DNA of 64,000 bases from Streptomyces cyaneus (GCF_004028635.1 NZ_RQJW01000005.1:434001-498000), one strand, 5' to 3'; counted from the stretch's first letter, positions 44,691 through 53,226 are shown. The notes: a model not told the origin generated them from the sequence alone. Translations and numbers: made by a program.

Positions 44691-46201
44691 ACGCAACTCA
44701 CCGTCGGCACCCCACCACCCCCGGGCGCGCCCCCGAACCCGAAGCTCGCCGAACCTCCGGCCGCGATCGCCCCGTTGTGAGCGGCGTTGGTGGCCGTGAC
44801 GGTCGACCCGGTCTGGGTGTACGACGCGTTCCACATGTTGGTGACCTGCTGGGAGCCTGGCCAGGTCCAGGTCACCCGCCAGGACTTGAGCGCCGTGGCC
44901 CCGGAGTTGGTGACTTTCACCTCGGCGTTGAAGCCGCCGCCCCAGTCGCTGCTGACGGTGTAGACGGCGCTGCAAGCGGCCGTGCCGCCGCCCGGGTCGG
45001 GATCACCGCCGCCCCCGCTTCCGCCGCCCGGAAATCCCGGCGCCTTGATGCTCGCCAGATACCCGTCCTTCACGGTGTCCACGGTCGACCAGTCGTCCTT
45101 CAGGATCCCGCCCGTGTCACCGGAGTTGGGGTTCCAGGACCAGAACGTCCAGTGGAACGAGTCCGCCCCGTACGTCGACGTCGACCTCAGGTACGTCACC
45201 AGCGCGGCCAGCCACTTCTGGTCCACCGTCGACTGGAGCGTCGTACCGAACTCGCCGACCCACACCGGGGCGATGTTCTGCTTGAAGATGTAGCCCCAGT
45301 ACCTGTCCCAGACGCCCGGCATGTTGTCGGGGAACGCCGGATCGCTGAACCAGGACTGCTGGGCCACGCTGGTGGCGTAGTCATGGGCCGAGTACACGAG
45401 CCGGTTCGGGACGTCGAGCTGCACCGGGTACTGGGCCACGCCCATGAGGTTGCCGCCCCACCAGCCGTTCACGCCGTTGAACGACTGGACGCCCTCGACC
45501 ATGATCAGCAGCTCGGGGTTGACGGACAGGACGGCGTTCCCGGCGCGTTGCGCGGCGAGGCGCCAGTCGCGGGTCGTGTCGCCGCAGCCCCAGCAGGCGG
45601 GGTCGTGGGGCTCGTTGTGCAGATCGATGCCGATGACGGTGCTGTTGCCCTTGTAGCGCGCCGCCAGTGCCTTGAGGTTGGCGATCCAGGTCGACTCCGG
45701 CACCGCGCTCGTGTACCAGAGCGCCGACTGGCCGCCCGCGTCGGGGCGATGCCGGTCGAGGACGATCTTCAGGCCGGCCTGACCGGCGTACGTCACGATC
45801 TTGTCGAGGACCTGCAAGGACGTCAGCCCCTGCAGGTCGGCGTTCTTGCCGTCGGCGTAGTTGATGCTGTCCGGCATGGTGCCGGGCTTGAGGATGTCGT
45901 CGCTGAAGGGCAGGCGGAGGGTGTTGTAGCCCAGCGACTTCATCTGGTCGAGCATGCTCTTGTAGTCGCGGGTCCACAGGCCGTGGACGACGTGGTTGCC
46001 GGTCTCGAAGCCGAACCAGTTGATCCCGGCGATACGGACCGGCTGCCCGGACGCGTCCAGGATCTGCCGGCCGCTGGTGTGCCAGTAGCCGGCGCCGGCC
46101 TGTGCCTCGGCCGCCCGGGCCGGCTGCGTGCCGGCTCCGGTCAGCGGTAACAGGAGCGCGGCGGCCACCGCGCACAGCGCTCTTCGCAAGCTGCGGAACA
46201 T
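44681..46201 (-). CDS. Secreted endoglucanase, GH5 with C-terminal CBM2
   Basis: 506 residues: a Sec signal peptide (basic MFRSLRR then a hydrophobic core, cleaved near ARAAEA), a GH5 catalytic domain with acid/base in DLHNEPHD and nucleophile in VWVGEFGTT, a Gly/Pro linker, and a CBM2 domain (CSAVYTVSSDWGGGFNAEV, conserved Trp residues, terminal SCV) for binding crystalline cellulose. It hydrolyses beta-1,4-glucan outside the cell. ATG 46201 is preceded by GAGGAACAAGG. Control by CebR is indicated by the box 41 bp upstream. Confidence 0.95.
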   Translation of the reverse strand: MFRSLRRALCAVAAALLLPLTGAGTQPARAAEAQAGAGYWHTSGRQILDASGQPVRIAGINWFGFETGNHVVHGLWTRDYKSMLDQMKSLGYNTLRLPFSDDILKPGTMPDSINYADGKNADLQGLTSLQVLDKIVTYAGQAGLKIVLDRHRPDAGGQSALWYTSAVPESTWIANLKALAARYKGNSTVIGIDLHNEPHDPACWGCGDTTRDWRLAAQRAGNAVLSVNPELLIMVEGVQSFNGVNGWWGGNLMGVAQYPVQLDVPNRLVYSAHDYATSVAQQSWFSDPAFPDNMPGVWDRYWGYIFKQNIAPVWVGEFGTTLQSTVDQKWLAALVTYLRSTSTYGADSFHWTFWSWNPNSGDTGGILKDDWSTVDTVKDGYLASIKAPGFPGGGSGGGGDPDPGGGTAACSAVYTVSSDWGGGFNAEVKVTNSGATALKSWRVTWTWPGSQQVTNMWNASYTQTGSTVTATNAAHNGAIAAGGSASFGFGGAPGGGGVPTVSCVAT

Positions 46202-46241
46202 GTCCCTTGTTCCTCTCGGGGAGGCGCGGCCCCGGAATCGA

Positions 46242-46255
46242 TGGGAGCGCTCCCA
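46242..46255. promoter_or_regulatory. CebR box upstream of the cellulase gene
   Basis: TGGGAGCGCTCCCA is the perfect 14-bp palindrome known for the cellobiose/cellotriose-responsive repressor CebR in Streptomyces. It lies 41 bp upstream of the GH5 start, so the cellulase should be de-repressed when cello-oligosaccharides enter the cell. Confidence 0.9.
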
Positions 46256-46328
46256 TGCACCGCGCATCTCCCAGGAAACTGACGCACCATGGGCACGTCA
46301 AGGAGATGCGCGGCATTGAGGGGCCCCG

Positions 46329-47150
46329 TCACCGGCTCAGCTTCTGGAACCTCCGCACCGCGAGCGGCAGGAAGATCGCCGTCAGGATCACCGGCCACAC
46401 CCACGCCATCAGCAGCGCATGCTGCTCGACCCAGGAGTCCCCGCCCCCGACCGGCGTACCGAACAGCTCACGGCTGGCCGCGGCGGTGGACGAGATCGGG
46501 TTCCAGGCCGCCACCCAGCCCAGCCAGTCGGGCATCAGCTGCGGTGCGACGAAGATGCTGGAGATCATCGTGAGCGGGAAGGCGACGGCGAACAGGCCAC
46601 CGGCGGCCTCCGGGTTGGGGACCAGCAGGCCCAGCCACACCCCGATCCAGATCAGCGCGAACCTCAGCCACAGCAGCAGGCCGAAGGCACCGAGGAAGCC
46701 GAACCCGCCGTCCGGGCGCCAGCCCATCGCGAAGGCCGTCAGCATCATGATCGCCAACTCGGCGCAGGCGGCGAGCAGATCGGTGATGCCGCGCCCGGCG
46801 ACCACCGCGGACGAGGCCATCGGCATGGAGCGGAACCGGTCGATGACGCCCTTGGTGGAGTCGTAGACGACGAGGGTGGCGGTGTTGATGAAGCCGAACG
46901 CCATCGTCATCACGAACATGCCCGGCATCAGGAAGTCCTTGTAGTCCCCGCCGCCGGGCACCTTCATCGCGCTGCCGAAGACATAGCCGTAGAGCAGGAC
47001 GGAGAGGATCGGGAAGCCCAGCTGCCAGGCGATGTTGACGGGTTGGCGCTGGTAGTGGGTGAGGCCGCGGCGGACGATGTTCCAGACGTCGACGAGGGTC
47101 CAGTACAGGCGGCCGTGCGTGGCCGGGACGGTCAGGTCTACGGCGGTCAT
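46329..47150 (-). CDS. ABC transporter permease, DrrB-like
   Basis: A 273-residue ABC-2 type permease with about six hydrophobic helices: YGYVFGSAM near the first loop, FGFINTATLVVYDSTKGVIDRFRSMPM in the conserved amphipathic region, and the family's LVPNPEAAGGL and APQLMPDWLGWVAAWNP blocks. It forms a drug or lipid exporter with the ATPase encoded just upstream (4-bp overlap). The substrate is unknown; the family includes daunorubicin resistance exporters. Confidence 0.92.
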   Translation of the reverse strand: MTAVDLTVPATHGRLYWTLVDVWNIVRRGLTHYQRQPVNIAWQLGFPILSVLLYGYVFGSAMKVPGGGDYKDFLMPGMFVMTMAFGFINTATLVVYDSTKGVIDRFRSMPMASSAVVAGRGITDLLAACAELAIMMLTAFAMGWRPDGGFGFLGAFGLLLWLRFALIWIGVWLGLLVPNPEAAGGLFAVAFPLTMISSIFVAPQLMPDWLGWVAAWNPISSTAAASRELFGTPVGGGDSWVEQHALLMAWVWPVILTAIFLPLAVRRFQKLSR

Positions 47151-48172
47151 GCGCGGGCCCCCTTGTCGTGCTTCTCGTTCTTGTCGTGCTTCTCGTACTT
47201 CTCGTTCGTGTCGTTCTTGTCGTGCTTCTCGGTGCGGTGTCCGGTCAGGCGCAGGAAGACGTCGTCGAGGCTCGGCCTGCGCAGCCCGATGTCCTCGACC
47301 TGGACGCCTTCGTCCTGCAACGTCCGCGCGACCTCGGTCAGCGCGGACACCCGGTCGATCACGGGCGCGTGCACCCGCAACTCGCCTTCCTCCGTCTCGG
47401 GTTCGCCGTCCGAGACGCGGGCGATGACCTTCGCCGCCCGCGGAATGTCGGTCCGTTCGGCGACGACGACCTCGATACGGTCGCCGCCGACGAGGTTCTT
47501 CAGCCCGTCGGGGGTGTCGTCGGCGATGGCCCGGCCCTGGTCGATGACGGTGATGTGCGAGGCCAGCTTGTCGGCCTCCTCCAGGTACTGCGTGGTCAGC
47601 AGGACCGTCGTGCCGTCGGCCACCAACGCCCGCACGGAATCCCAGACTTCGCCCCGGCTGCGGGGGTCGAGCCCCGTCGTCGGCTCGTCGAGGAAGAGGA
47701 CGGCCGGGGCCAGGATCATGGAGGCGGCGAGGTCGAGGCGGCGCCGCATGCCGCCGCTGTACTTGCCGACGCCCTTGTCGGCGGCGTCGGTCAGGTCGAA
47801 CTGCTCCAGGAGCTCCACGGCGCGCACCTTCGCCCGCCTGCCGCCCAGGTGGAAGAGCCGGCCGAACATCTCCAGGTTCTGCCGGCCGGTGAGCACCTCG
47901 TCCACGGCCGCGTACTGCCCGGTGAGCCCGATGCGCGCCCGCACCTCGCGCGACTGCCGGGCCACGTCCAGACCGGCCACCGTCGCCCGGCCGCCGTCCA
48001 GCCTGATCAGCGTGGACAGGATGCGTACGGCGGTGGTCTTGCCCGCGCCGTTCGGCCCGAGCAGGCCGTGCACGGTGCCCTCGCGGACGGCCAGGTCGAA
48101 GCCGTCGAGGGCGCGCTTCTCGCCGTAGCGCTTCTCCAGTGCCTCGGCGCGGACGGCGTATCCGTCGGTCAT
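47147..48172 (-). CDS. ABC transporter ATP-binding protein, DrrA-like
   Basis: 341 residues with Walker A GPNGAGKTT, Q-loop at LTGQYAAV, signature YSGGMRRRLDLA and Walker B VLFLDEPTTGLDP, plus the DrrA-type C-terminal extension. The last 25 residues are a low-complexity tail of EKHDKNE-type repeats, encoded by a tandem DNA repeat (about 47163-47234) just before the stop; homologues generally lack it. It powers the permease encoded downstream, and diverges from a TetR gene with an operator in between. Confidence 0.93.
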   Translation of the reverse strand: MTDGYAVRAEALEKRYGEKRALDGFDLAVREGTVHGLLGPNGAGKTTAVRILSTLIRLDGGRATVAGLDVARQSREVRARIGLTGQYAAVDEVLTGRQNLEMFGRLFHLGGRRAKVRAVELLEQFDLTDAADKGVGKYSGGMRRRLDLAASMILAPAVLFLDEPTTGLDPRSRGEVWDSVRALVADGTTVLLTTQYLEEADKLASHITVIDQGRAIADDTPDGLKNLVGGDRIEVVVAERTDIPRAAKVIARVSDGEPETEEGELRVHAPVIDRVSALTEVARTLQDEGVQVEDIGLRRPSLDDVFLRLTGHRTEKHDKNDTNEKYEKHDKNEKHDKGARA

Positions 48173-48199
48173 GGGTCCCCCTTGTCTCGCCCACCTCGG

Positions 48200-48245
48200 T
48201 AACTGAGTACACCGTACCCGATTACGCGTACGGCGTACCCAGTTA
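48200..48245. promoter_or_regulatory. Large inverted repeat, probable TetR operator of the exporter genes
   Basis: TAACTGAGTACACCGTAC (48200-48217) and GTACGGCGTACCCAGTTA (48228-48245) match as inverted repeats at 16 of 18 positions, 10 bp apart. They lie between the divergent drrA-like and TetR genes, 26 bp from the latter's start. The site could hold two TetR dimers and repress both directions. Confidence 0.75.
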
Positions 48246-48270
48246 TTTTCCGGGGAACTAAGCTGCACCC

Positions 48271-49044
48271 ATGACGAGCAGTTCGGAGACCAGCGGCAGC
48301 GGCGACATCGCCCGCACCCTTGAGCTGCTGTGGGACACGGGCAGGCGCCCCAGCCGAGGGCCGAAACCGACCCTGAGCCTGGACCGGATCGTGGAAGCGG
48401 CCGTCCAGGTGGCGGACGCCGACGGCCTGGAGGCGGTGTCGATGCGCCGCGTCGCCACCGAGCTCGGCACCGGGACCATGTCGCTGTACCGGTACGTCCC
48501 CGGCAAGGCCGAGCTGCTCGACCTGATGCTGGACCGCGTCCAGCGCCCCTCCGAGAACCCGGCCGACCTAGGCGACGGCACCTGGCGCTCGGCCCTGGAG
48601 GCCATGGGCCGAGCCACCCTCGACCTCTACCGCCGACACCCCTGGCTGCTCCAGGTCAACCAGTCCCGCCCGATCCTCGGCCCGAGCGCTCTGGACGGCA
48701 TGGAGAAGGTGCTCGACCGCATCAAGCCGATGGGCCTGACCGACCCCGAGCTGGTCTCGGCGATCATCATGATCGACGCGTACGTCGTCGGGGCCGCCCG
48801 CACCCAGCTGTACCAGCGGGAGGCGGAGCGCCGGACGGGCCTGACGGACACGGAGTTCTGGCAGGCCCAGGCACCCATGCTGGAGAAGATCATGGCCTCC
48901 GGCCGCTACCCCCTGCTCGCCTCCCTCGACGAGGACACCTGGGGCCCCGACTTCGACCACTTCGAGTTCGGACTGCAACGCATCCTGGACGGCCTTGAGG
49001 TCTTCGTCGCCCGGCGCGGGGAGACATCACCCCCGGCGCCGTAA
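48271..49044 (+). CDS. TetR family regulator (TetR_C type) of the ABC exporter
   Basis: A 257-residue protein with helix-turn-helix VEAAVQVADADGLEAVSMRRV through TGTMSLYRYVPGKAELLDLM and a TetR_C effector domain. Divergence from the DrrAB pair and the large intergenic palindrome make it the likely local repressor, released when the exported compound binds. Start ATG 48271; no ribosome-binding site is strong, so the transcript could be leaderless or nearly so. Confidence 0.9.
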   Translation: MTSSSETSGSGDIARTLELLWDTGRRPSRGPKPTLSLDRIVEAAVQVADADGLEAVSMRRVATELGTGTMSLYRYVPGKAELLDLMLDRVQRPSENPADLGDGTWRSALEAMGRATLDLYRRHPWLLQVNQSRPILGPSALDGMEKVLDRIKPMGLTDPELVSAIIMIDAYVVGAARTQLYQREAERRTGLTDTEFWQAQAPMLEKIMASGRYPLLASLDEDTWGPDFDHFEFGLQRILDGLEVFVARRGETSPPAP

Positions 49045-49048
49045 CCGC

Positions 49049-50020
49049 TCACCTGCGGCGCACCAGCCGCCGGAACCCGAAGACGACGACGCAGGCGACG
49101 AGCACGGCGATGGCGCCGACCTTGAGGTCGCCGGTCCGGCCGCTGTCGCCGTCGTCCGAGGAGGCCGAACTCCCGCCATCGGCCGACGAGTCGGAGGAAC
49201 CGGCATCCCCGGGGGCGTCCTTCGCCACGACGTTGCTGTTGGCTCCCTCGCTGCCGAGCATGATCTTCGTGCCGTCGGTGGAGTAGGAGAGGGACTCCCC
49301 CTGGCCCAGGGGCACGCTGATGCGCTCCAGCCGCTTGAGCTTGCCGCCGTTCCAGTCGTAGGCGATGCCGCCGAAGTAGCCGCGCACGGCGAGCGTTTCG
49401 CCGTCCGGGGAGAAGGCGGCGTCGGTGGCCCACATGTCGACCGGGGTGATGGGCTTGAAGACGTTCGTTCCGCCGGCGGAGAGCTTGGCCGGCGACTCGT
49501 ACAGGTGCCCGCCGTCCTCCTGCTTGTCGATGATGTAGACGCGCCCGGTCTTGGGGTGCACGACGAGGGACTCGGCGTCGCGGGGCCCGTCGGAGTACTT
49601 CACCACGTACTGCGTGGCACGGACGGTCTGGTCCTTGAGCGTCTTCGGCTCGGGCAGCCGGTAGACCCACACATAGGGCCACTCCACTCCGTCGTTGTCG
49701 CCGATGTCGCCGACGTAGATCTCGTTCCCCGGCCCCATGGCGATCGCCTCCACGTCGCGCGGGGTTCCCACGCCGGTCATGGTGATCGTCGCGACCGTCT
49801 CGCCGGTGCTGCTGTCGACGGCGTAGAGGTAGGCGCCCTTGTCCTGGTCGTTGTGCGTCCAGTAGATGCCGGGGTGCTGCCGCGACGCGGCGAGGCCGCT
49901 GGACTCGGTGATGCGCGGGTCCTTGATCGTGAAGTCCTCGTCGCCGTCGGCGGCGGAGGCGGGCAGGGCGCACGCGCCCGCGAGCAAGAATCCGGCGAGA
50001 AGGGCGATCGGTCGGCGCAT
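49049..50020 (-). CDS. Secreted, membrane-anchored beta-propeller-like protein
   Basis: 323 residues: a signal peptide ending ALPASAADG, then a WD40/NHL-like repeat domain (WTHNDQDKGAYLYAV, RDVEAIAMGP, RDAESLVVHPKTGRVYI, TDAAFSPDGETLAVR, ESLSYSTDGTKIML), a Ser/Asp-rich linker, one C-terminal helix and a basic RRLVRRR end. It is probably displayed outside the membrane. The repeats suggest a six- or seven-bladed propeller; no catalytic function is evident. Confidence 0.8.
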   Translation of the reverse strand: MRRPIALLAGFLLAGACALPASAADGDEDFTIKDPRITESSGLAASRQHPGIYWTHNDQDKGAYLYAVDSSTGETVATITMTGVGTPRDVEAIAMGPGNEIYVGDIGDNDGVEWPYVWVYRLPEPKTLKDQTVRATQYVVKYSDGPRDAESLVVHPKTGRVYIIDKQEDGGHLYESPAKLSAGGTNVFKPITPVDMWATDAAFSPDGETLAVRGYFGGIAYDWNGGKLKRLERISVPLGQGESLSYSTDGTKIMLGSEGANSNVVAKDAPGDAGSSDSSADGGSSASSDDGDSGRTGDLKVGAIAVLVACVVVFGFRRLVRRR

Positions 50021-50149
50021 GCCCCAAGCCTGCCATCCGGCCCGCTGGTTCGGAGGCCGGGTCGGCAGCGGGGTGAACCGTTCAGGGCGTGTCAGGCTTC
50101 ACACCCCAGCCGCCCCTACCTATCGGTAGCGATCGTCCATCATGAGCGG

Positions 50150-50827
50150 ATGCTCAGGTTCATGCCCGTCGGCGACTCCATGACCATCGGCAGCGCCGGC
50201 GAACACACGTGGCGCTACCGCATGTGGCAGCACCTGCGTGAGACGTACGGCGGCCCCTTCGCCCTCGTCGGCCCGCGCGAGACGCTGTACGACAAGGCGC
50301 TGGACGCGCCCACGTCGTACGAGTACGCCGACCCCGACTTCCCCCGTGCCCACCTCGCCGGCTGGGGCGAGGGCTGGCTGCACATGGCCCCGCTGATCGG
50401 CGAGGCGGTGCGGGCGCACCGGGCGGATGTGCTGCTGGTGTCGCTGGGCCTGATCGACCTGGGCTTCTACACGAACGCCGAACAGACCGCGGAGAACGTA
50501 CGCGGGTTCGTGGCGGCGGCGAGGGCGGCGAACCCGAAGGTGCGGATGGCCGTGCTGCCGGTGATCCCGAATGTCCGCGCCGCATCGGACGCGCCCTTCG
50601 CCACCGAGGTCACCCGCTTCAACGAACTGCTGGCGAAGGCGGTGGCGGACCTGGACGAGCCACGCTCGCCCCTGCTCCTGGCCTCCCCTCCCTCGTCGTA
50701 CGACATCCACCTCGACACCTACGACGGCACACACCCGAACGCGAGCGGCGAGCACAAGATCGCGGAGGCCTTCGCGGACGCGATGTATCAGGCGTGGGGG
50801 TTGGGCGAGCCGTACGAGGTCGCCTGA
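50150..50827 (+). CDS. SGNH/GDSL-family hydrolase
   Basis: 225 residues. Block I is MPVGDSMTIGS (Ser nucleophile), a block III-like region is LVSLGLIDLGFYTNAE, where the canonical Asn is not obvious, and block V is YDGTHPNASGEHKIA (Asp-x-x-His). It is likely an esterase or acyl hydrolase. There is no signal peptide, unlike many Streptomyces SGNH enzymes. ATG 50150 is preceded by GAGCGG only; ATG 50162, at MPVGDS, is an alternative. Confidence 0.83.
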   Translation: MLRFMPVGDSMTIGSAGEHTWRYRMWQHLRETYGGPFALVGPRETLYDKALDAPTSYEYADPDFPRAHLAGWGEGWLHMAPLIGEAVRAHRADVLLVSLGLIDLGFYTNAEQTAENVRGFVAAARAANPKVRMAVLPVIPNVRAASDAPFATEVTRFNELLAKAVADLDEPRSPLLLASPPSSYDIHLDTYDGTHPNASGEHKIAEAFADAMYQAWGLGEPYEVA

Positions 50828-50974
50828 CGGTTGGTCGCCTGACGACGCCTCCCTCAGAAACCCACGTCCGCCGCACGGTACGTCGGCGGCCGGGGCCGAC
50901 CCGAGCCATGGCGTGGCCGCCGCCGCGGTGCCGAGCGCGAGGGCGCTTCGGCGCGTGGGGTTCATCCGCTCCAT
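50828..50974 (-). pseudogene. Relic of a Tat-signal protein gene in the 50828-51155 gap
   Basis: Read on the minus strand from the ATG at 50974 or 50965, the sequence gives MNPTRRSALALGTAAAAT, a twin-arginine signal peptide, followed by a short run to VPCGGRGF. After that the frame enters the antisense of the SGNH gene with no recognisable protein. I take it as the remaining 5' end of a lost secreted-protein gene. The rest of the gap (50975-51155) holds only upstream sequence of the next gene, with a TTGATCAG/TTGATCAG direct repeat near 51115. Confidence 0.4.
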
Positions 50975-51155
50975 GGATCTCGACGCTACGGACGTAATCG
51001 CCGTAACTCGCCCCGGCTCTCCCCCGGTTCTGCGCGGGAGGCCTCCCCACCCGGCCACGGGGGACAGCCGGAACAGGAGCCCATTGTCCGAGCTACGCTT
51101 CCCTCACGTTGATCAGATTGATCAGAGAAGCGAGACGCAGAGAGCAGGTGCGCCG

Positions 51156-51572
51156 ATGAGGAAGGGCCGCTTGGGCATTTGGATCGGTGGGGCACTGCTC
51201 GTGGGATGGCTCACCACCATTGTCGTCAGCATCAACAACGAGCCCCCAGGTGGAGCCCCGAACCTGAATGCCCTCGAAGAGCACACCGTAACGGCATTGC
51301 ACAGCCAGGACGCGGATGAATTCCAGCTGCTGTTCGCCGAGGACAGCGTCGCCGACGACTATGCGGCGAACTACCTGGATCGGCTCGGTAAAACGGCCGC
51401 AAATAATTCCCGAGGAGCGGTTAAAAAGTCCGCGGACGCGACCTTCATCGTGGTCGACGGCCCCGGAACCTGCACGGCCTGGCAGGTGGTCGAAACGGAA
51501 AAGCGCTGGTATCTCGACGGAACGCCGCCCGTGCTCAACACATTGTGCAGCAACAGTGAAAAGCGGCGATAA
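51156..51572 (+). CDS. Small membrane-anchored protein of unknown function
   Basis: 138 residues. One N-terminal helix (about residues 6-26, LGIWIGGALLVGWLTTIVV) and an extracellular domain with two Cys (TCTAW and LCSNS) that may form a disulphide. The mature part resembles small NTF2-like or DUF4878-type modules (ALHSQDADEFQLLFAEDSVADDY) but the match is weak. The GC content is lower than that of neighbours around 51380-51430 (AAATAATTCC, TTAAAAAG), suggesting transfer. Confidence 0.65.
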   Translation: MRKGRLGIWIGGALLVGWLTTIVVSINNEPPGGAPNLNALEEHTVTALHSQDADEFQLLFAEDSVADDYAANYLDRLGKTAANNSRGAVKKSADATFIVVDGPGTCTAWQVVETEKRWYLDGTPPVLNTLCSNSEKRR

Positions 51573-51649
51573 CAACTTGCCGGGTAAGATCACCGATCAT
51601 TAGCGTCGACTCCGACCGAGCAACTCAATTGCACCAAGGGGGAGTTGAC

Positions 51650-52030
51650 GTGCTCAATCGCACGCGTACCGCCATCATGGCCGGGGCCTGTCTGATCGGA
51701 GCCCTGTCCATGTCGCCGCCCGCATACGCCTCGGGCAGCGGCTGCACCGGAAATCCGGGCAGCAGCGGATCCAAGTGCATATCCGTCACGGGCACCAAGC
51801 TCAAGGTGAAGACGGTCAAGACCACCCTCACCAAGAATCACGCCGACGACTGTGGCAAGGCCACCATCACCATCGGCTCCTGGAAGAAGACCAGCGGCAA
51901 GATCTGCAGGGCCCGGGAGTTCTCCTGGGGCCCCATCACGGTCAACAAGTCCTTCAGGGACGGCACCAAGGCGTGCGCCAGCTGGTCCAACTACCCGCGG
52001 GGCAAGGCCTGTGTGACCATCCACGACTGA
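51650..52030 (+). CDS. Small secreted six-cysteine protein
   Basis: 126 residues: a signal peptide ending SPPAYASG, then a basic, Lys/Thr-rich mature part with six Cys (GCTG, KCIS, DCGK, ICRA, ACAS, ACVT) that could form three disulphides. No family is recognised; it could be an antimicrobial or inhibitor-type peptide, or a surface protein. GTG 51650 follows AAGGGGGAG. The gene ends in a tandem repeat that carries the stop codon. Confidence 0.7.
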   Translation: MLNRTRTAIMAGACLIGALSMSPPAYASGSGCTGNPGSSGSKCISVTGTKLKVKTVKTTLTKNHADDCGKATITIGSWKKTSGKICRAREFSWGPITVNKSFRDGTKACASWSNYPRGKACVTIHD

Positions 52031-52053
52031 TCCACGACTGATCCACTACTGAT
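52021..52053. repeat. 11-bp tandem repeat spanning a stop codon
   Basis: CCACGACTGAT at 52021-52031 and 52032-52042, and CCACTACTGAT at 52043-52053. The first copy contains the TGA stop (52028-52030) of the six-cysteine protein gene. Confidence 0.85.
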
Positions 52054-52132
52054 CCGCTAGGGAACAGGACGGAACCGGCCGGAAATGGGGTGCGGGGTGG
52101 CCGCAAGGGTCACCCCGCACCCATGTCCTCTT

Positions 52133-53107
52133 CTAGAACATCCCGTTGTCGTTCGCCGAAGTCTCCGGCACGTCCTGCAGCACGTCCCAGTGCTCGACGA
52201 TCTTCCCGTTCCGCACCCGGAAGAGATCGACGACCGCCATGCCCCGCTCACCGGGCACGTTCACATAGTGGCTGTGCACCGCCACCAGGTCGCCCTCGGC
52301 GATCACCCGCTTCGGCGTGACCGTCAGCCGCGGGAACGCCTCGAAGTAGCCGCCCAGCCCTGACTTCACGCCCTCCACTCCGTCGGCGATCGTCGGGTTG
52401 TGCTGGTGGTACTCGGAACCCCAGTACCGGTCGACGGCGGACAGGTCCTTGTGGACGAGGAGTTGGTCGAAGGCCTTGGTGACCAGCTTCTTGTTGTACG
52501 CCGTGAGCCAGGCCGGGCCCGGCTGCTCGGTGCGCGGCCAACTCTCGGTCGAGAACATGTCGTTGCCGTTGGCCGACGACTCCGGCACGTTCTGACCGAC
52601 ATCCCAGTGCTCGGCGATCTTCCCGCCCTGGAACCGGAAGATGTCGAAGACGGCCTGCCCCCGCGCGCCCGGCGTCGCGACCACGTTGGAGTGCACCAAC
52701 ACGAGTTCGCCCTCGGAGATGACCCGCTTGATGTCGTACCGGAAGTCCGGGAACTGCTGGTGGATCGAGACACCCAGGTTCTTCAGCGTCTCGGCGCCGT
52801 CCGGCGCGAGCGGGTTGTGCTGGATGTAGTCCGACCGCACGAAACGGTCCACGACCTCGGTGTCGCCCTGCTCGAACACGCCCTTGAGGACACGGACGGC
52901 TACGGCCTTCTGGTAGCCGAGGCGCGCGTAGTCCGAGTGACCGGCAAAGGAATCCGAGTGACCGGCGAAGGCAGCGGCGGACGCGGCGGAGGTGGCGGAG
53001 GCAGGCGCGGCGGCGACAGCCGGCACGGCGGCGGCGCCGAGCAGGGCGGCCGAGGCCAGTGCGGCGACGAGGGCCCTGCGGGCAGGGGAGGTGGGGGTGG
53101 GGGTCAC
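52133..53107 (-). CDS. Secreted protein with two tandem SnoaL-like (NTF2-fold) domains
   Basis: 324 residues: a signal peptide (hydrophobic to about residue 34), a linker with repeated GHSD motifs, and two homologous SnoaL-like domains. Matching positions are YIQHNPLAPDGAE versus YHQHNPTIADGVE and IAEHWDVGQNVPESSANGNDMF versus IVEHWDVLQDVPETSANDNGMF, so the gene arose by internal duplication. SnoaL folds act as cyclases, hydrolases or binding modules; the ligand is unknown. It is divergent from the aldo/keto reductase gene, sharing a repeat-rich promoter region. Confidence 0.85.
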   Translation of the reverse strand: MTPTPTSPARRALVAALASAALLGAAAVPAVAAAPASATSAASAAAFAGHSDSFAGHSDYARLGYQKAVAVRVLKGVFEQGDTEVVDRFVRSDYIQHNPLAPDGAETLKNLGVSIHQQFPDFRYDIKRVISEGELVLVHSNVVATPGARGQAVFDIFRFQGGKIAEHWDVGQNVPESSANGNDMFSTESWPRTEQPGPAWLTAYNKKLVTKAFDQLLVHKDLSAVDRYWGSEYHQHNPTIADGVEGVKSGLGGYFEAFPRLTVTPKRVIAEGDLVAVHSHYVNVPGERGMAVVDLFRVRNGKIVEHWDVLQDVPETSANDNGMF

Positions 53108-53126
53108 GACGCTCTCTCTCCAAAGA

Positions 53127-53177
53127 TTGAAAGTTCAAGCTAGTGCTAACCAAAGGAAAGCACTAACCAGCGGTTAG
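53127..53177. promoter_or_regulatory. Dense symmetrical repeats in the snoaL/aldo-keto reductase promoter region
   Basis: TTGAA-AG-TTCAA (53127-53138), AGTGCT/AGCACT arms (53142-53147 and 53159-53164), and CTAACC direct repeats (53146-53151, 53163-53168) with a GGTTAG inverse (53172-53177) fill about 50 bp between the divergent genes. The spacing looks like operator sites for one regulator, possibly HxlR- or MarR-type; no regulator gene is adjacent. Confidence 0.55.
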
Positions 53178-53226
53178 CGTCAAGATCGCTTGCATAGAGC
53201 GCGCTCCAAGCCGTTGGCTGAGGGCC

